A stretch of 64,000 nucleotides of DNA from Paraburkholderia sp. C35. GTDB lineage: Bacteria > Pseudomonadota > Gammaproteobacteria > Burkholderiales > Burkholderiaceae. A program made the position numbers and the translations under genes. Location: assembly GCF_003121405.1 (NCBI RefSeq), contig NZ_QBUY01000014.1:62001-126000 (forward strand). Reading direction: 5' to 3'. A model generated the notes under the pieces. It was not told where the DNA came from. It made no database searches and saw nothing but the letters and a program-made list of their open reading frames with translations. Below are positions 56,263 through 64,000 of this stretch, piece after piece. Position 1 is the stretch's first letter; each line of letters starts with the position of its first letter.

Positions 56263-56423
56263 GTACAACGGTTAATACCAGCACCGATCCTCGCGCCGTC
56301 AAAGCGGCGCAGGTGCTTCCACGCGAGATCCGTAAAGCACCGCAATAATTAAAACGTTACCCATTCGACCGTAGGCGCAGCATCGTAAAAAGTTTTGGTG
56401 TTTTTTGAAATGGAGAATTAACA

Positions 56424-57986
56424 ATGCTCAACCTTGCGGTCCTACTTGAAGACTCTGCGAGAGAAGAACCTAATCGTGACGCGGTCGTGTGCGGATCAGA
56501 GAGACTTTCGTATGCGGCGGTCAATGCAGCGGCAAATCAGGTCGCGAATCTGCTTGTCCAAAGTGGTATTAAACCTGGAGACAGGGTGGCTATCGCGTGT
56601 CCGAACCTTCCGTACTTTCCCATCGTCTATTATGGGATTCTCAAAGCGGGAGGCGTCGTCGTTCCCCTCAATGTTTTGTTGAAGTCAAAAGAGATTGCGT
56701 ATTACTTGGAAGACTCGCAAGCAAAGGCATTTTTTTGCTTTGAAGGTTCTGACCAGCTTCCCGTGGGCAAGGAGGGGTGGGGCGCATTTCAGGCGACGCA
56801 AGGATGTGAATCGTTCTTTGTTATGACGGCTGATGCGTCTGCCGCGTCCCCAATTGAGGAAGCTACAGCGCTCGGAACTGCGCTGGTGAATCAATTACAA
56901 ATGTTCGACACGGTTTCGACTTCCCCAGATGATACGGCGGTAATCATCTACACAAGCGGAACAACAGGACAGCCAAAGGGTGCCGAATTGACGCACTCGA
57001 GCATGCTGCTTAACGCGCGGCTTTACGACCATCTCTTCGAGCGGCACACCCACGACGTTCACCTGATTACGCTGCCGTTGTTCCACTCGTTTGCTCAGAC
57101 CGCGCAAATGAACACGGGTTTCTATTCCCGCGCGACGCTCATCTTGCTTCCCCGATTCTCGGCGTCTGACGCGCTTGATTTGATGCTGCAGGAGCGTGTC
57201 ACGTATTTCGCGGGGGTGCCCACCATGTACTGGGAACTGGTGAATGCAGCCAACTCGCGTTCTGATCTCGGCGCGATACGTGATTCATTGCGTGTTGCTA
57301 CATCTGGCGGCGCGCCGATACCACTTAAGGTGCTGCTCGATTTCACGGATAAGTTCGATGTGAAAATCGTAGAAGGATATGGGTTGTCTGAGACGTGCCC
57401 GTTTGTCGCGTTCAATCGACACGATCGGCCAATCAGGCCGGGCTCGATTGGATTACCAGTATGGGGAGTTCAGGTACGCATCGTCGACGAGGTCGACAAA
57501 GATGTGGCTCCAGGCGATCCGGGCGAGCTGATAGTAAGAGGGCACAATGTGATGAAGGGATACTTCAGACGCCCGGACGAGACAGCCCGTGCGCTTCGCG
57601 GCGGCTGGCTAAGGACTGGGGACATCGCGCGTCAGGATAGCGAGGGCTATCTGTACATCGTTGACCGTCTCAAAGACCTTGTTATTCGAGGTGGTTTCAA
57701 CGTTTACCCTCGAGAGATCGAGGAAATGCTCGTGACACATCCTCAGGTGAGTCTCGCTGCCGTTCTCGGCATTCCGGACGAAAAGTATGGCGAGGAGATT
57801 AAGGCATTTGTGATTCGCAAGCCCGGGAGCACCATTACGGAAGACGAACTCCTGACATGGTGCAAAGAAAACATGGGAGCCTACAAATATCCGCGAATCA
57901 TCGAGTTCTGCAACGAATTTCCACTCGGGCCAACAGGCAAGATTCTGAAACGCGAGCTGCTAAATCGTGAGTTAAACCGACATTGA
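56424..57986 (+). CDS. acyl-CoA ligase (AMP-forming, fatty-acid type)
   Basis: 520 residues. The ATP-binding P-loop is YTSGTTGQPKG (176-186), GYGLSETCP is the adenylate-binding motif, and the catalytic lysine is K506 in PTGKILKREL; GWLRTGDIA and GGFNVYPREIEE are also typical. It activates a carboxylic acid to the CoA thioester with ATP, the entry step for beta-oxidation. GGAGAATTAAC precedes the ATG. It probably feeds the crotonase and dehydrogenase genes of the window. Confidence 0.92.
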   Translation: MLNLAVLLEDSAREEPNRDAVVCGSERLSYAAVNAAANQVANLLVQSGIKPGDRVAIACPNLPYFPIVYYGILKAGGVVVPLNVLLKSKEIAYYLEDSQAKAFFCFEGSDQLPVGKEGWGAFQATQGCESFFVMTADASAASPIEEATALGTALVNQLQMFDTVSTSPDDTAVIIYTSGTTGQPKGAELTHSSMLLNARLYDHLFERHTHDVHLITLPLFHSFAQTAQMNTGFYSRATLILLPRFSASDALDLMLQERVTYFAGVPTMYWELVNAANSRSDLGAIRDSLRVATSGGAPIPLKVLLDFTDKFDVKIVEGYGLSETCPFVAFNRHDRPIRPGSIGLPVWGVQVRIVDEVDKDVAPGDPGELIVRGHNVMKGYFRRPDETARALRGGWLRTGDIARQDSEGYLYIVDRLKDLVIRGGFNVYPREIEEMLVTHPQVSLAAVLGIPDEKYGEEIKAFVIRKPGSTITEDELLTWCKENMGAYKYPRIIEFCNEFPLGPTGKILKRELLNRELNRH

Positions 57987-57996
57987 CTCGTTTCTG

Positions 57997-58069
57997 GAGC
58001 TCCGCGTCGCTACCACCGAGCGGATTGCAGCGCTTCCCCGGAGTGTAGAACAGAAGCGTCGCGGAGCTC
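57997..58069. repeat. 15-bp inverted repeat between convergent genes
   Basis: GAGCTCCGCGTCGCT (57997-58011) and AGCGTCGCGGAGCTC (58055-58069) pair at 14 of 15 positions across a 43-base loop. Probable two-way transcription barrier between the ligase and the MDR gene. Confidence 0.5.
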
Positions 58070-58132
58070 GCACCATGAATGCGCGTCAACACGAGACCAC
58101 ATCAAGGTCTCGTGTCTGGGAGCGTAAGAAAC

Positions 58133-59149
58133 TTAGTCCTCGAATACGAAGACTGGTTTCGCACCGTGAGCCGGGGCTTCAGCGGCAACCACAGCTTCTG
58201 CAAACTGGTCGATCCGATAGGGAACGCCCTCGGGAATCGTGATATCGCCCGCGCTGACGAGCTTGAGCGTCTTGCCGACGAGAGCCTGAATCTCGGCTGG
58301 CGTCGCCGATCGGATCCAGCTAAGCAACCAGAATCCGCGAACCGTCTTTGTCTGGTAGATGAGCGATTTCGCCGACAGAGGCATCACGAGTTTCTGAGGT
58401 TCGGTTTGGCGATGCGTTGAGAGCGCTCCGTAGACAAGGAGTTCGCCCGTCGGCGCAAGCGCGCGAGACACTTCGGCGCCCAGCTCTCCAGCCACGCAAT
58501 CGAGCGCCTTCGATACGCCGTTCTCGCCAGCGATCTCCTTGATGCGTGCTGACACATCTTCATCTTCCGTGCAGATCACCGCATCTGCACCGAGCGCCAG
58601 GAGATCGTCGACGGCGGCCCGACGGCGCACGATGTTGATCGTCTTGAAGCCCAGGGCCTTGCCTAACTGGATGACCATCTTGCCGACGGTAGATCCTGCT
58701 GCTGTCTGAACGAGCCATTCACCCGGCGCCACCTTGACTTCCTGCGTCAGAAGTACGGCAGTCACAGGGTTCACCAACAGCTGGGCCGCAGACGACAAGC
58801 TCATGCCCTTGGGGACAGGTAGAAGTTTGGTTTTGTCAGCAACCAGATATTCTTGCCATGTTCCAGGGATGCCGATGGTAATAACGTCTTGTCCGACAGT
58901 AAGACCATCGACACCTTCGCCGAGGGCGTCGATGGTGCCGACCGATTCGAGCCCAACGATCGCGGGAAGTGGAGCGGTGTAGCCATAGCGATCGCGTAGA
59001 ACGCTAAGGTCGCTCGCGTGGATCGGCGTCACTTTGACGCGAACACGGACCTGACCAGGGCCCGGTTCAGGCAACGGCCGTTCCTCGATTCGCAGGACGT
59101 CCTTCGGTTCGCCGAACGAGTGCGCTAGAAGCACTTTCATGGTCTTCAT
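58133..59149 (-). CDS. MDR enoyl reductase-like oxidoreductase (ETR/MECR type)
   Basis: 338 residues. ITPIHASDL-like and PAIVGLESVGTIDALGEGV form the GroES-like domain; TAAGSTVGKMVIQLGKALGFKTINIVRR is the NADPH-binding fold. The layout resembles 2-enoyl thioester reductases (ETR1/MECR), which reduce trans-2-enoyl-CoA or -ACP. AGGAG lies 6 bases before the ATG at 59149. It stands alone on the minus strand; a quinone reductase role is the alternative. Confidence 0.85.
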   Translation of the reverse strand: MKTMKVLLAHSFGEPKDVLRIEERPLPEPGPGQVRVRVKVTPIHASDLSVLRDRYGYTAPLPAIVGLESVGTIDALGEGVDGLTVGQDVITIGIPGTWQEYLVADKTKLLPVPKGMSLSSAAQLLVNPVTAVLLTQEVKVAPGEWLVQTAAGSTVGKMVIQLGKALGFKTINIVRRRAAVDDLLALGADAVICTEDEDVSARIKEIAGENGVSKALDCVAGELGAEVSRALAPTGELLVYGALSTHRQTEPQKLVMPLSAKSLIYQTKTVRGFWLLSWIRSATPAEIQALVGKTLKLVSAGDITIPEGVPYRIDQFAEAVVAAEAPAHGAKPVFVFED

Positions 59150-59888
59150 CTACATCTCCTTGTGAGAGTCCGCGTCCAATCGGAGCAGATTTTCGATAGT
59201 AAACGTTAATCAGATTAAATAAACAGTGTGTGCACAACACAATTGCATTTTTTGGAAAGCATTCCCTGTGTCGATTCGGTTCGTACGGTGAAACTGTGAG
59301 CGAGCATCAGTCTCACACGCCTCTCGCCTGAGAACTTCGATTGGATAGAAGCGGGCCCTTGAGCGAGTATTACTCGGGCGCCAAGTCCTCAATCGATCGC
59401 AAAAAACTTTGCAGCCAGCCACACTATTTCAGCCAACTTCGCTTCGCTGCCTGGTGATGGCCTGTCAGCGGTGCCTAAGCGCCAACCGTTCGCAACGTTG
59501 TGGCGCTGATCAACTAGCTTTCTGCCTACAACAGTCTCGATAACCGACATGCCCTAGTGCAATATTATCATAGTGTGCAAACGACACATTTGCAAATATA
59601 GCCTGTGTAGGCGCTGGCACTTCGTGCGGTGACATAGACGCTATGGAGCGTTCTTGATGGCACGATGGGGGAAGAGGCCACGACCAATTCGAAAAAATCG
59701 GGAACGGTATGAGTTCGTCCAGGACTCGTCTGGCGCGCGGTGTGAATTAGAGATCCCTCTCGATCTACTTTATATGCGGACGTATCGATAGCCGGCGTAG
59801 TTGAATTGATGAAAGGCTTGGGTCACTGCGGGCCCAAATACTTCCCACGTGCGAGTCTGATTGTGCAAGTTGTTATCGTCAGTGGCAG

Positions 59889-59936
59889 TTGCCGAGTTGC
59901 CGAGTTGCCGAGTTGCCGAGTAGGCGAGTAGGCGAG
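59889..59936. repeat. octanucleotide tandem repeat
   Basis: Four copies of TTGCCGAG (59889-59920) followed by two copies of the variant TAGGCGAG (59921-59936). The repeat lies just beyond the terminator of the RNA below and may vary in copy number. Confidence 0.85.
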
Positions 59937-59951
59937 ACGCTGACATGCCGC

Positions 59952-59977
59952 AAAAAAAAGCACGGCCGAAGCCGTGC
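59952..59977 (-). terminator. Rho-independent terminator on the minus strand
   Basis: GCACGGC-TTCG-GCCGTGC followed by eight T residues, read on the minus strand. A textbook terminator with a stable UUCG tetraloop. Confidence 0.9.
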
Positions 59978-60060
59978 ATGCGAGATCGGGTGACAGGTTC
60001 CGGAGGCACCTCTTTTCGCAAAAGCTCTTTGCGACGCACAAGTCACATCCGTAGTGCGCA
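59952..60060 (-). ncRNA. candidate small RNA with intrinsic terminator
   Basis: The minus strand carries a hairpin CGCAAA-GAGCT-TTTGCG near 60018-60034, then unpaired C-rich sequence, then a perfect GC-rich terminator. No protein-coding frame of credible quality ends here, so the terminator probably belongs to a short RNA. The 5' end is a guess. Confidence 0.45.
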
Positions 60061-60406
60061 CACGTCGAATCTGGATCGTACTAAATTTCGGCAGCTTCGC
60101 CGAGTGCGCGAAGTATCAATTCAGTCTTTCAGCGAGGCTACCAATCTGATGCGTGGTTATCGCGAATAATGGAAGCCGTGATATCCGACAACATGGTCAA
60201 CATCGAGATCTTCGATGGAAAGCTAGACGCGAGGCTTAGCAGCTTTTATGAAGTTGGCCAGCGTATTACACGGTTGCTGGATAAGCGGGGTGGGAGGACT
60301 AAGGCGCACAAGAAAAGGTTTCCTCCCGGTATTAGGAGCTGAGATTTTTCATATTGGGCAAGCGCTGCAGATGCTGGCGCTGTATGTGGCCCAAGGAGCT
60401 AATTTG

Positions 60407-61588
60407 ATGTCGCGCGAAATTGTCATTTGTCATCCTGTCCGAACGGCTATTGGGGCGTTTAACGGTTCACTGAAAGATGTGCCTGCAACGGATCTCGGTG
60501 CAGCCGCTGTGCGGGAGACGCTTCGTCGAGGGGGTGTCGACGTTTCGCAACTTGCGTCCGTGACGATGGGTAATGTGATTCAGGCGGGAAACGGTATGAA
60601 CCCCGCGCGGCAGGCAGCGGTGAACGCTGGTGTGCCAGTCGAAGTTCCTGCGATGACAGTCAATCGAGTATGCGGTTCTGGTGCGCAGGCAATTGTGAGC
60701 GCGGCGCAAGAGATCATGCTCGGTTACGGCAACCTGGCTGTTGCGGGCGGTATGGAAAGCATGGAACGCGCGCCCTATATGCTGGAAGGGGGACGATTTG
60801 GCAATCGCATGGGAAATGCTCAGGTCATTGATAGTCTGCTGCGCGACGGTCTTGATGATGCTTTCTCTGGTAAGCATTCAGGCTGGCACACTGAAGATCT
60901 GGCGACTGAACTGTCGATTTCGCGGGATATGCAGGATAGTTGGGCCGCACGCTCTCAGCAACTCTTTGCTCGCGCTCAAAATGCAGGTCGTTTCGACGCA
61001 GAGATTGTTCCGCTAACTCTTGAAGGCCGGAAAGGGTCTATCACGTTTAACCGCGACGAGCACCCGCGCCCAGAAACAACGGTAGAAACACTATCTAGGA
61101 TCAAGCCCGCATTCCGTCCAGACGGAAGCATTACTGCCGGTAACTCACCTGGCGTTAATAGTGCCGCTGCAGCCATGATTATTGCCGAATGGGCCTACGC
61201 CGAGCGACGCGACATCGAGCCGGTCGCGCGTCTGGTCAGCTTCGGTATTGGCGCTGTCGAACCGGGCATGTTTGGTCTTGGCCCGGTACCCGCTGTTCAG
61301 ATGGCGTTGCAGCGAGCGCGTTGGACGCTTGATCAGGTGGAACGCTATGAAATTAACGAAGCGTTTTCGGTTGTGCCACTGGCAGTCGCACAACAACTGG
61401 GCCTTCCCGTTGATGTTATCAATGTCGAAGGCGGTGCAATTGCACATGGGCATCCGATTGGAGCGACGGGCGCTATTCTGACCACGCGACTGATTCACTC
61501 CATGCGCCGCGATGGCGTCAGGCGTGGAGTCGTAACGATGTGTATTGGCGGGGGGCAGGGAATTGCCCTGGCACTCGAAGCTCTATAA
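60407..61588 (+). CDS. acetyl-CoA C-acyltransferase (BktB/PhaA-type thiolase)
   Basis: 393-residue thiolase with nucleophile C89 in NRVCGSGAQA, NEAFSVV and GHPIGATGA carrying the two histidines, and second cysteine C379 in TMCIGGGQG. It cleaves or forms 3-ketoacyl-CoA with CoA/acetyl-CoA. The sequence fits the biosynthetic/degradative acetoacetyl-CoA and beta-ketothiolase group rather than PcaF. AAGGAG lies 9 bases before ATG 60407; the frame is open further upstream but without homology. Confidence 0.9.
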   Translation: MSREIVICHPVRTAIGAFNGSLKDVPATDLGAAAVRETLRRGGVDVSQLASVTMGNVIQAGNGMNPARQAAVNAGVPVEVPAMTVNRVCGSGAQAIVSAAQEIMLGYGNLAVAGGMESMERAPYMLEGGRFGNRMGNAQVIDSLLRDGLDDAFSGKHSGWHTEDLATELSISRDMQDSWAARSQQLFARAQNAGRFDAEIVPLTLEGRKGSITFNRDEHPRPETTVETLSRIKPAFRPDGSITAGNSPGVNSAAAAMIIAEWAYAERRDIEPVARLVSFGIGAVEPGMFGLGPVPAVQMALQRARWTLDQVERYEINEAFSVVPLAVAQQLGLPVDVINVEGGAIAHGHPIGATGAILTTRLIHSMRRDGVRRGVVTMCIGGGQGIALALEAL

Positions 61589-62021
61589 CTCGGTGTCCCG
61601 GCAAAGCGCCGAGATGCCTGATTCCGATCCGAAAACGTCGTAGCGCTGGTGGTTTCGACGTTTTCTACAGTCGGCCAGCAGATTTTCGGCGGATAGCCGA
61701 TTTAGGGAAAGCGGGGCGCTGGGATGCTCCGCTCAAATCGATGGCAAACAGAGCAGTTTTCGAACAAGGTTCAACATTGAGTCCCTGACCTTCGGAGCGA
61801 CTAATCGCTGGGAAGTCTGCAAGGAGAATTTGTGGCGGTAGCGTGACCTGTAAGCATCGGGATGCGAGAAAGTCGGCAACAAGAGGAAGAGACTCATGGT
61901 TTTTCCTGATGTGTTTAGAGCGGCGGTTGGCAGCTGATATAGCGAACGAACAATATCGCCAGGTTCAATGAAATACTCCGTGCACTCGATTCAACGACTG
62001 CAAAGAATATTTCCGAGAACG
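61589..62021. other. gene-free stretch after the thiolase
   Basis: No supportable gene. Bases 61589-62467 become AT-rich after about 61960, and the features found are the inverted repeats listed next. Confidence 0.4.
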
Positions 62022-62077
62022 CAGGTTACCAACCTGTTATCTTTGACATCATAGTCCAAAATGGATAAGTGTCAAAG
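62022..62077. repeat. two adjacent inverted repeats
   Basis: CAGGTT-ACC-AACCTG (62022-62036) is perfect. CTTTGACA (62041-62048) pairs with TGTCAAAG (62070-62077) over 21 bases. Likely regulator sites or RNA hairpins in an AT-rich region. Confidence 0.4.
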
Positions 62078-62112
62078 AATACAAACAAAAATTGACAATA
62101 TTAAGTCTTGGA

Positions 62113-62148
62113 ATCAATCAATATGTGTATTAGCACATATTGATTGAT
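62113..62148. repeat. perfect 15-bp inverted repeat
   Basis: ATCAATCAATATGTG and CACATATTGATTGAT flank TATTAG. A perfect match of this length in an AT-rich gap suggests a dimeric regulator site or a stable hairpin. The nearest gene is the MarR regulator, 320 bases to the right. Confidence 0.6.
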
Positions 62149-62467
62149 GCGGTCAGATCTTGATATACCTATTGTTTTGCCAAGGCACGAATTCTTGAGA
62201 TGCGTCGCCGGTAAGAGTGTTATGCAATGCAGTCATTTCTCCGGAAGAGGAAAGTGTGCATAATTGGACGCTGGCTGGTTCGCTCCAGCACGATCGTTGA
62301 CATGCCCCACAAAAGGACACAGGACGCTGGGGTATCGCAGGTTATTAGCGGTCGTCAGCAGCCTTGATCGCTTTGCAGTCTATGGCGGGACAGGCGATAG
62401 GCCCGCGCATATTTGCGTTTGACGCTCCGAGCGCGGAATTCGATTATCTGATAGACCGCACGAATGT

Positions 62468-62881
62468 ATGTTTGACGAAAACCTGTACTTCAATTCTGCA
62501 TCGTTGTCACGCCTGATGGAACGTGAGTGGGCTGCTGCGTACGCCGATCTTGATTTGACGCCGCCTCAGGCCGTCGCTCTGCAGGCTGTGCTCGAATCAC
62601 CCGGGTTCACCCCTAGCAAGCTGGCCAAGGTGTTAGTCGTCGGAAGACCTTCGGCGTCTCGACTGGTGGACGGATTGTGCAAGAAGCATCTCGTCAAACG
62701 GGAATACCGGCTGGAGGACAGACGGGAGTGTCTGCTGATCCCCACGAAAGCCGGGTTGGCATTGAAGGCGGGGTTAGTCCAGGCCAACAAGCGTGCGATG
62801 CGCAACATCTCTGAAAAGATCGGCGGAGATCTCTTTCATGCTGTCTCCGGGTGCATGCTCGACATCCGCAGAGTTCTCTGA
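62468..62881 (+). CDS. MarR-family transcriptional regulator
   Basis: 137 residues. LTPPQAVALQAVLESPGFTPSKLAKVLVVGRPSASRLVDGLCKK forms the helix-turn-helix and LEDRRECLLIPTKAG the wing. The ribosome site is not obvious. Its position next to the repeats at 62022-62148 suggests these are its targets. A hairpin follows its stop codon. Confidence 0.85.
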   Translation: MFDENLYFNSASLSRLMEREWAAAYADLDLTPPQAVALQAVLESPGFTPSKLAKVLVVGRPSASRLVDGLCKKHLVKREYRLEDRRECLLIPTKAGLALKAGLVQANKRAMRNISEKIGGDLFHAVSGCMLDIRRVL

Positions 62882-62892
62882 CGAAAGGATCT

Positions 62893-62912
62893 GCCACGCG
62901 CTTTCGCGTGGC
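62893..62912. terminator. hairpin after the MarR gene
   Basis: GCCACGCG-CTTT-CGCGTGGC, perfect 8-bp stem 11 bases after the stop codon. No T-run. Confidence 0.55.
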
Positions 62913-63170
62913 AATGGGCGAGACAACCTGAAACTTGCGTCTCGCTTCCCGATATTGCAAGTGAGTAAATGCCGGCTGGAATGATCCGCGCGCCATCGAC
63001 GCGTGACCGGCAAGTGACTTCGCCACTCCTCGGGCTTGCCACATGCCGTGTCTTCAGTTTTTCATCGATAACGGCGTTTGGATCATGGGCGCAGTTCTTC
63101 CCCAATCAGTTCTTGAAAGGAGGAGCAAGATTCGGACATGGGTGCGGGACTTGCTCGACGCCAACGATTG

Positions 63171-63623
63171 TCAGCTTTCATCATGCTCCAGCGCGGTTTG
63201 CAACTTCGTCAGCAGCGTGATTAGCTGCCCCACTTCTTCATTGCTGAAATCTTTCAGCCATCCCTTCCAGCAATTGGCCATCTCCGGTGCCATCTTGCGG
63301 TAGTGCTCTCTGCCTTTTCGTGTGAGCTTCAGTCGGACCAGCCGACGATCTTTCCCTGAACGATCGCGTTCGACAAGCTCCTTCTTTTCCAGGCCATCAA
63401 TCAGTCCCGTGGTAGCGCCGGTTCCGATATTGAACTCACGGGCAAGGTCGCCAGCGTATTCGACAACTTCATCCGCGATGAGCTTTAGGGCCATCCACTC
63501 TTCAAAGGACTGGTCCATCGAAAAGCGCAATTGCATCCGCTTTTCGACCAGACGCGAGGTCCTTCGCAAAAGCAGACTTGGCCAACGTTCTCCGAGCGGG
63601 ATGTCGCTATCGGGTGTTGTCAC
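63171..63623 (-). CDS. MarR-family transcriptional regulator
   Basis: 150 residues. FNIGTGATTGLIDGLEKKELVERDRSGKDRRLVRLKLTRKG is a MarR recognition helix and wing. It starts with GTG at 63623, with AAGGAG 8 bases before it. It is divergent from the exported-protein gene starting near 63932 and probably represses it, through the palindrome at 63721. Confidence 0.86.
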   Translation of the reverse strand: MTTPDSDIPLGERWPSLLLRRTSRLVEKRMQLRFSMDQSFEEWMALKLIADEVVEYAGDLAREFNIGTGATTGLIDGLEKKELVERDRSGKDRRLVRLKLTRKGREHYRKMAPEMANCWKGWLKDFSNEEVGQLITLLTKLQTALEHDES

Positions 63624-63665
63624 GAGCGTAACTCCTTGTAGTGCAGTTGTTCTGAAGATATCAAT

Positions 63666-63690
63666 GCCCGCTCATCGACGAGGAGCGGGC
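63666..63690. repeat. inverted repeat in the MarR leader
   Basis: GCCCGCTC and GAGCGGGC flank nine bases, 43 bases before the MarR start codon. Possible hairpin in its leader. Confidence 0.35.
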
Positions 63691-63720
63691 ACGAGCGCTC
63701 CGAGAAGCCGGTTTACATTC

Positions 63721-63736
63721 TACTCTAATTAAAGTA
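63721..63736. promoter_or_regulatory. MarR operator-like palindrome
   Basis: TACTCTAATTAAAGTA matches its own reverse complement except for one pair of bases. It is placed between the two divergent genes. Confidence 0.6.
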
Positions 63737-63931
63737 TCTTGTTTTTGAGCTAATCAAAATTGAGCGGTATCCAATGCAAAGAATGTTGACCGTCCCGTTT
63801 GACGGCGCTGCGGCGAGAGACTTGTACGATGGCTGTTATTGTCGCGTTGCCCGGTGCAATCGCGATTGCTCGGCGCTGGAGGCGGCGAGCGTTGCGGACG
63901 GGCGGGTCTCGATGCGGCAAGGGGTGCCGCA

Positions 63932-64000
63932 ATGATTTCTCGACGTTTAGGCAAGAAAATACTTGCGTTATGCGCGACAGCCGCGCTTGGATCGGCGTGT
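63932..64000 (+). CDS. start of an exported protein or lipoprotein, cut by the window end
   Basis: The 23 codons visible read MISRRLGKKILALCATAALG then SAC, a basic tail plus hydrophobic stretch as in a signal peptide, with a possible lipid-attachment cysteine at position 23. The ATG overlaps the stop of a 53-codon frame starting at 63774 (ATGA), which may or may not be real. With a divergent MarR gene, an efflux adaptor or outer-membrane component is a reasonable guess. Confidence 0.4.
   Translation, partial: MISRRLGKKILALCATAALGSAC

Noticed and set aside
59889..59936. Possible CRISPR-like repeat
   Set aside because: The repeats are contiguous 8-mers without spacers.
59879..60061. Short minus-strand frames containing LGNSATRQLG-type repeats
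   Set aside because: These are translations of the octamer DNA repeat and the terminator region, not proteins.
63774..63935. 53-codon frame overlapping the start of the exported protein
   Set aside because: Coupling is suggestive, but the cysteine-rich sequence matches nothing I know and there is no good ribosome site.

Overview
The window looks like an accessory, catabolism-rich stretch of a Burkholderiaceae genome (Paraburkholderia/Caballeronia type is my best guess). The grounds are a DUF4148 exported protein, a FUSC/DUF1656/HlyD/NodT efflux operon, a PcaF-type thiolase, many one-component regulators (TetR, MarR, LysR, HxlR) and moderately high GC with few long operons. No rRNA, tRNA, CRISPR array or intact transposon was seen.

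Left arm (0-15 kb): a CoA-thioester degradation regulon. It has three crotonase-fold proteins (one short and decaying), an SDR, a small ABM-type monooxygenase, an NmrA-like protein, two large acyl-CoA dehydrogenases of the DmdC-like type, an unrecognised 430-residue protein and a 3-oxoadipyl-CoA-type thiolase. A 16-bp palindrome, TAGACTANNTAGTCTA, recurs in front of these genes. A TetR-family gene at 8.1-8.8 kb is the natural candidate for its repressor.

15-28 kb: a TetR/aldehyde dehydrogenase/DUF1330 unit is followed by a divergon. One side is TetR, SnoaL-like protein, alpha/beta hydrolase and Baeyer-Villiger-type flavin monooxygenase. The other is a tautomerase-like protein, a second hydrolase and succinate-semialdehyde-type dehydrogenase. 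With the acyl-CoA genes these could turn a cyclic ketone or similar compound, through a lactone and an omega-oxo acid, into acyl-CoAs ending at 3-oxoadipyl-CoA; this is inference. A YciI-like protein and an MDR oxidoreductase/MarR pair follow.

28-43 kb: a MarR-FUSC-DUF1656-HlyD-NodT aromatic-acid-type efflux operon, a GNAT, a LysR, DUF4148, then TetR/thioesterase/halohydrin-dehalogenase-like SDR/MDR reductase and another TetR.

43.1-48.2 kb: an anti-phage type island, the most striking part of the window. It contains a TIR protein overlapping a SLOG protein, a second TIR-like protein, a SIR2-SLOG protein (ThsA) and a compact TIR (ThsB). This is a type I Thoeris core expanded to three TIR genes plus an extra stand-alone SLOG protein.

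48-64 kb: a second CoA/redox cluster. MaoC and HxlR are divergent, and a remnant of an IS607-type recombinase follows. Then come a molybdopterin oxidoreductase, enoyl-CoA hydratase/isomerase, a second tautomerase-like protein, an NMO-type flavoprotein and an acyl-CoA ligase. The MaoC gene and the molybdoenzyme operon carry near-identical promoters with a similar inverted repeat just after the -10 box, suggesting co-regulation by the HxlR protein. The right end has an enoyl-reductase-like MDR protein, a probable small RNA with a perfect terminator, an acetyl-CoA acetyltransferase-type thiolase, two MarR genes and the start of an exported protein cut by the window end.
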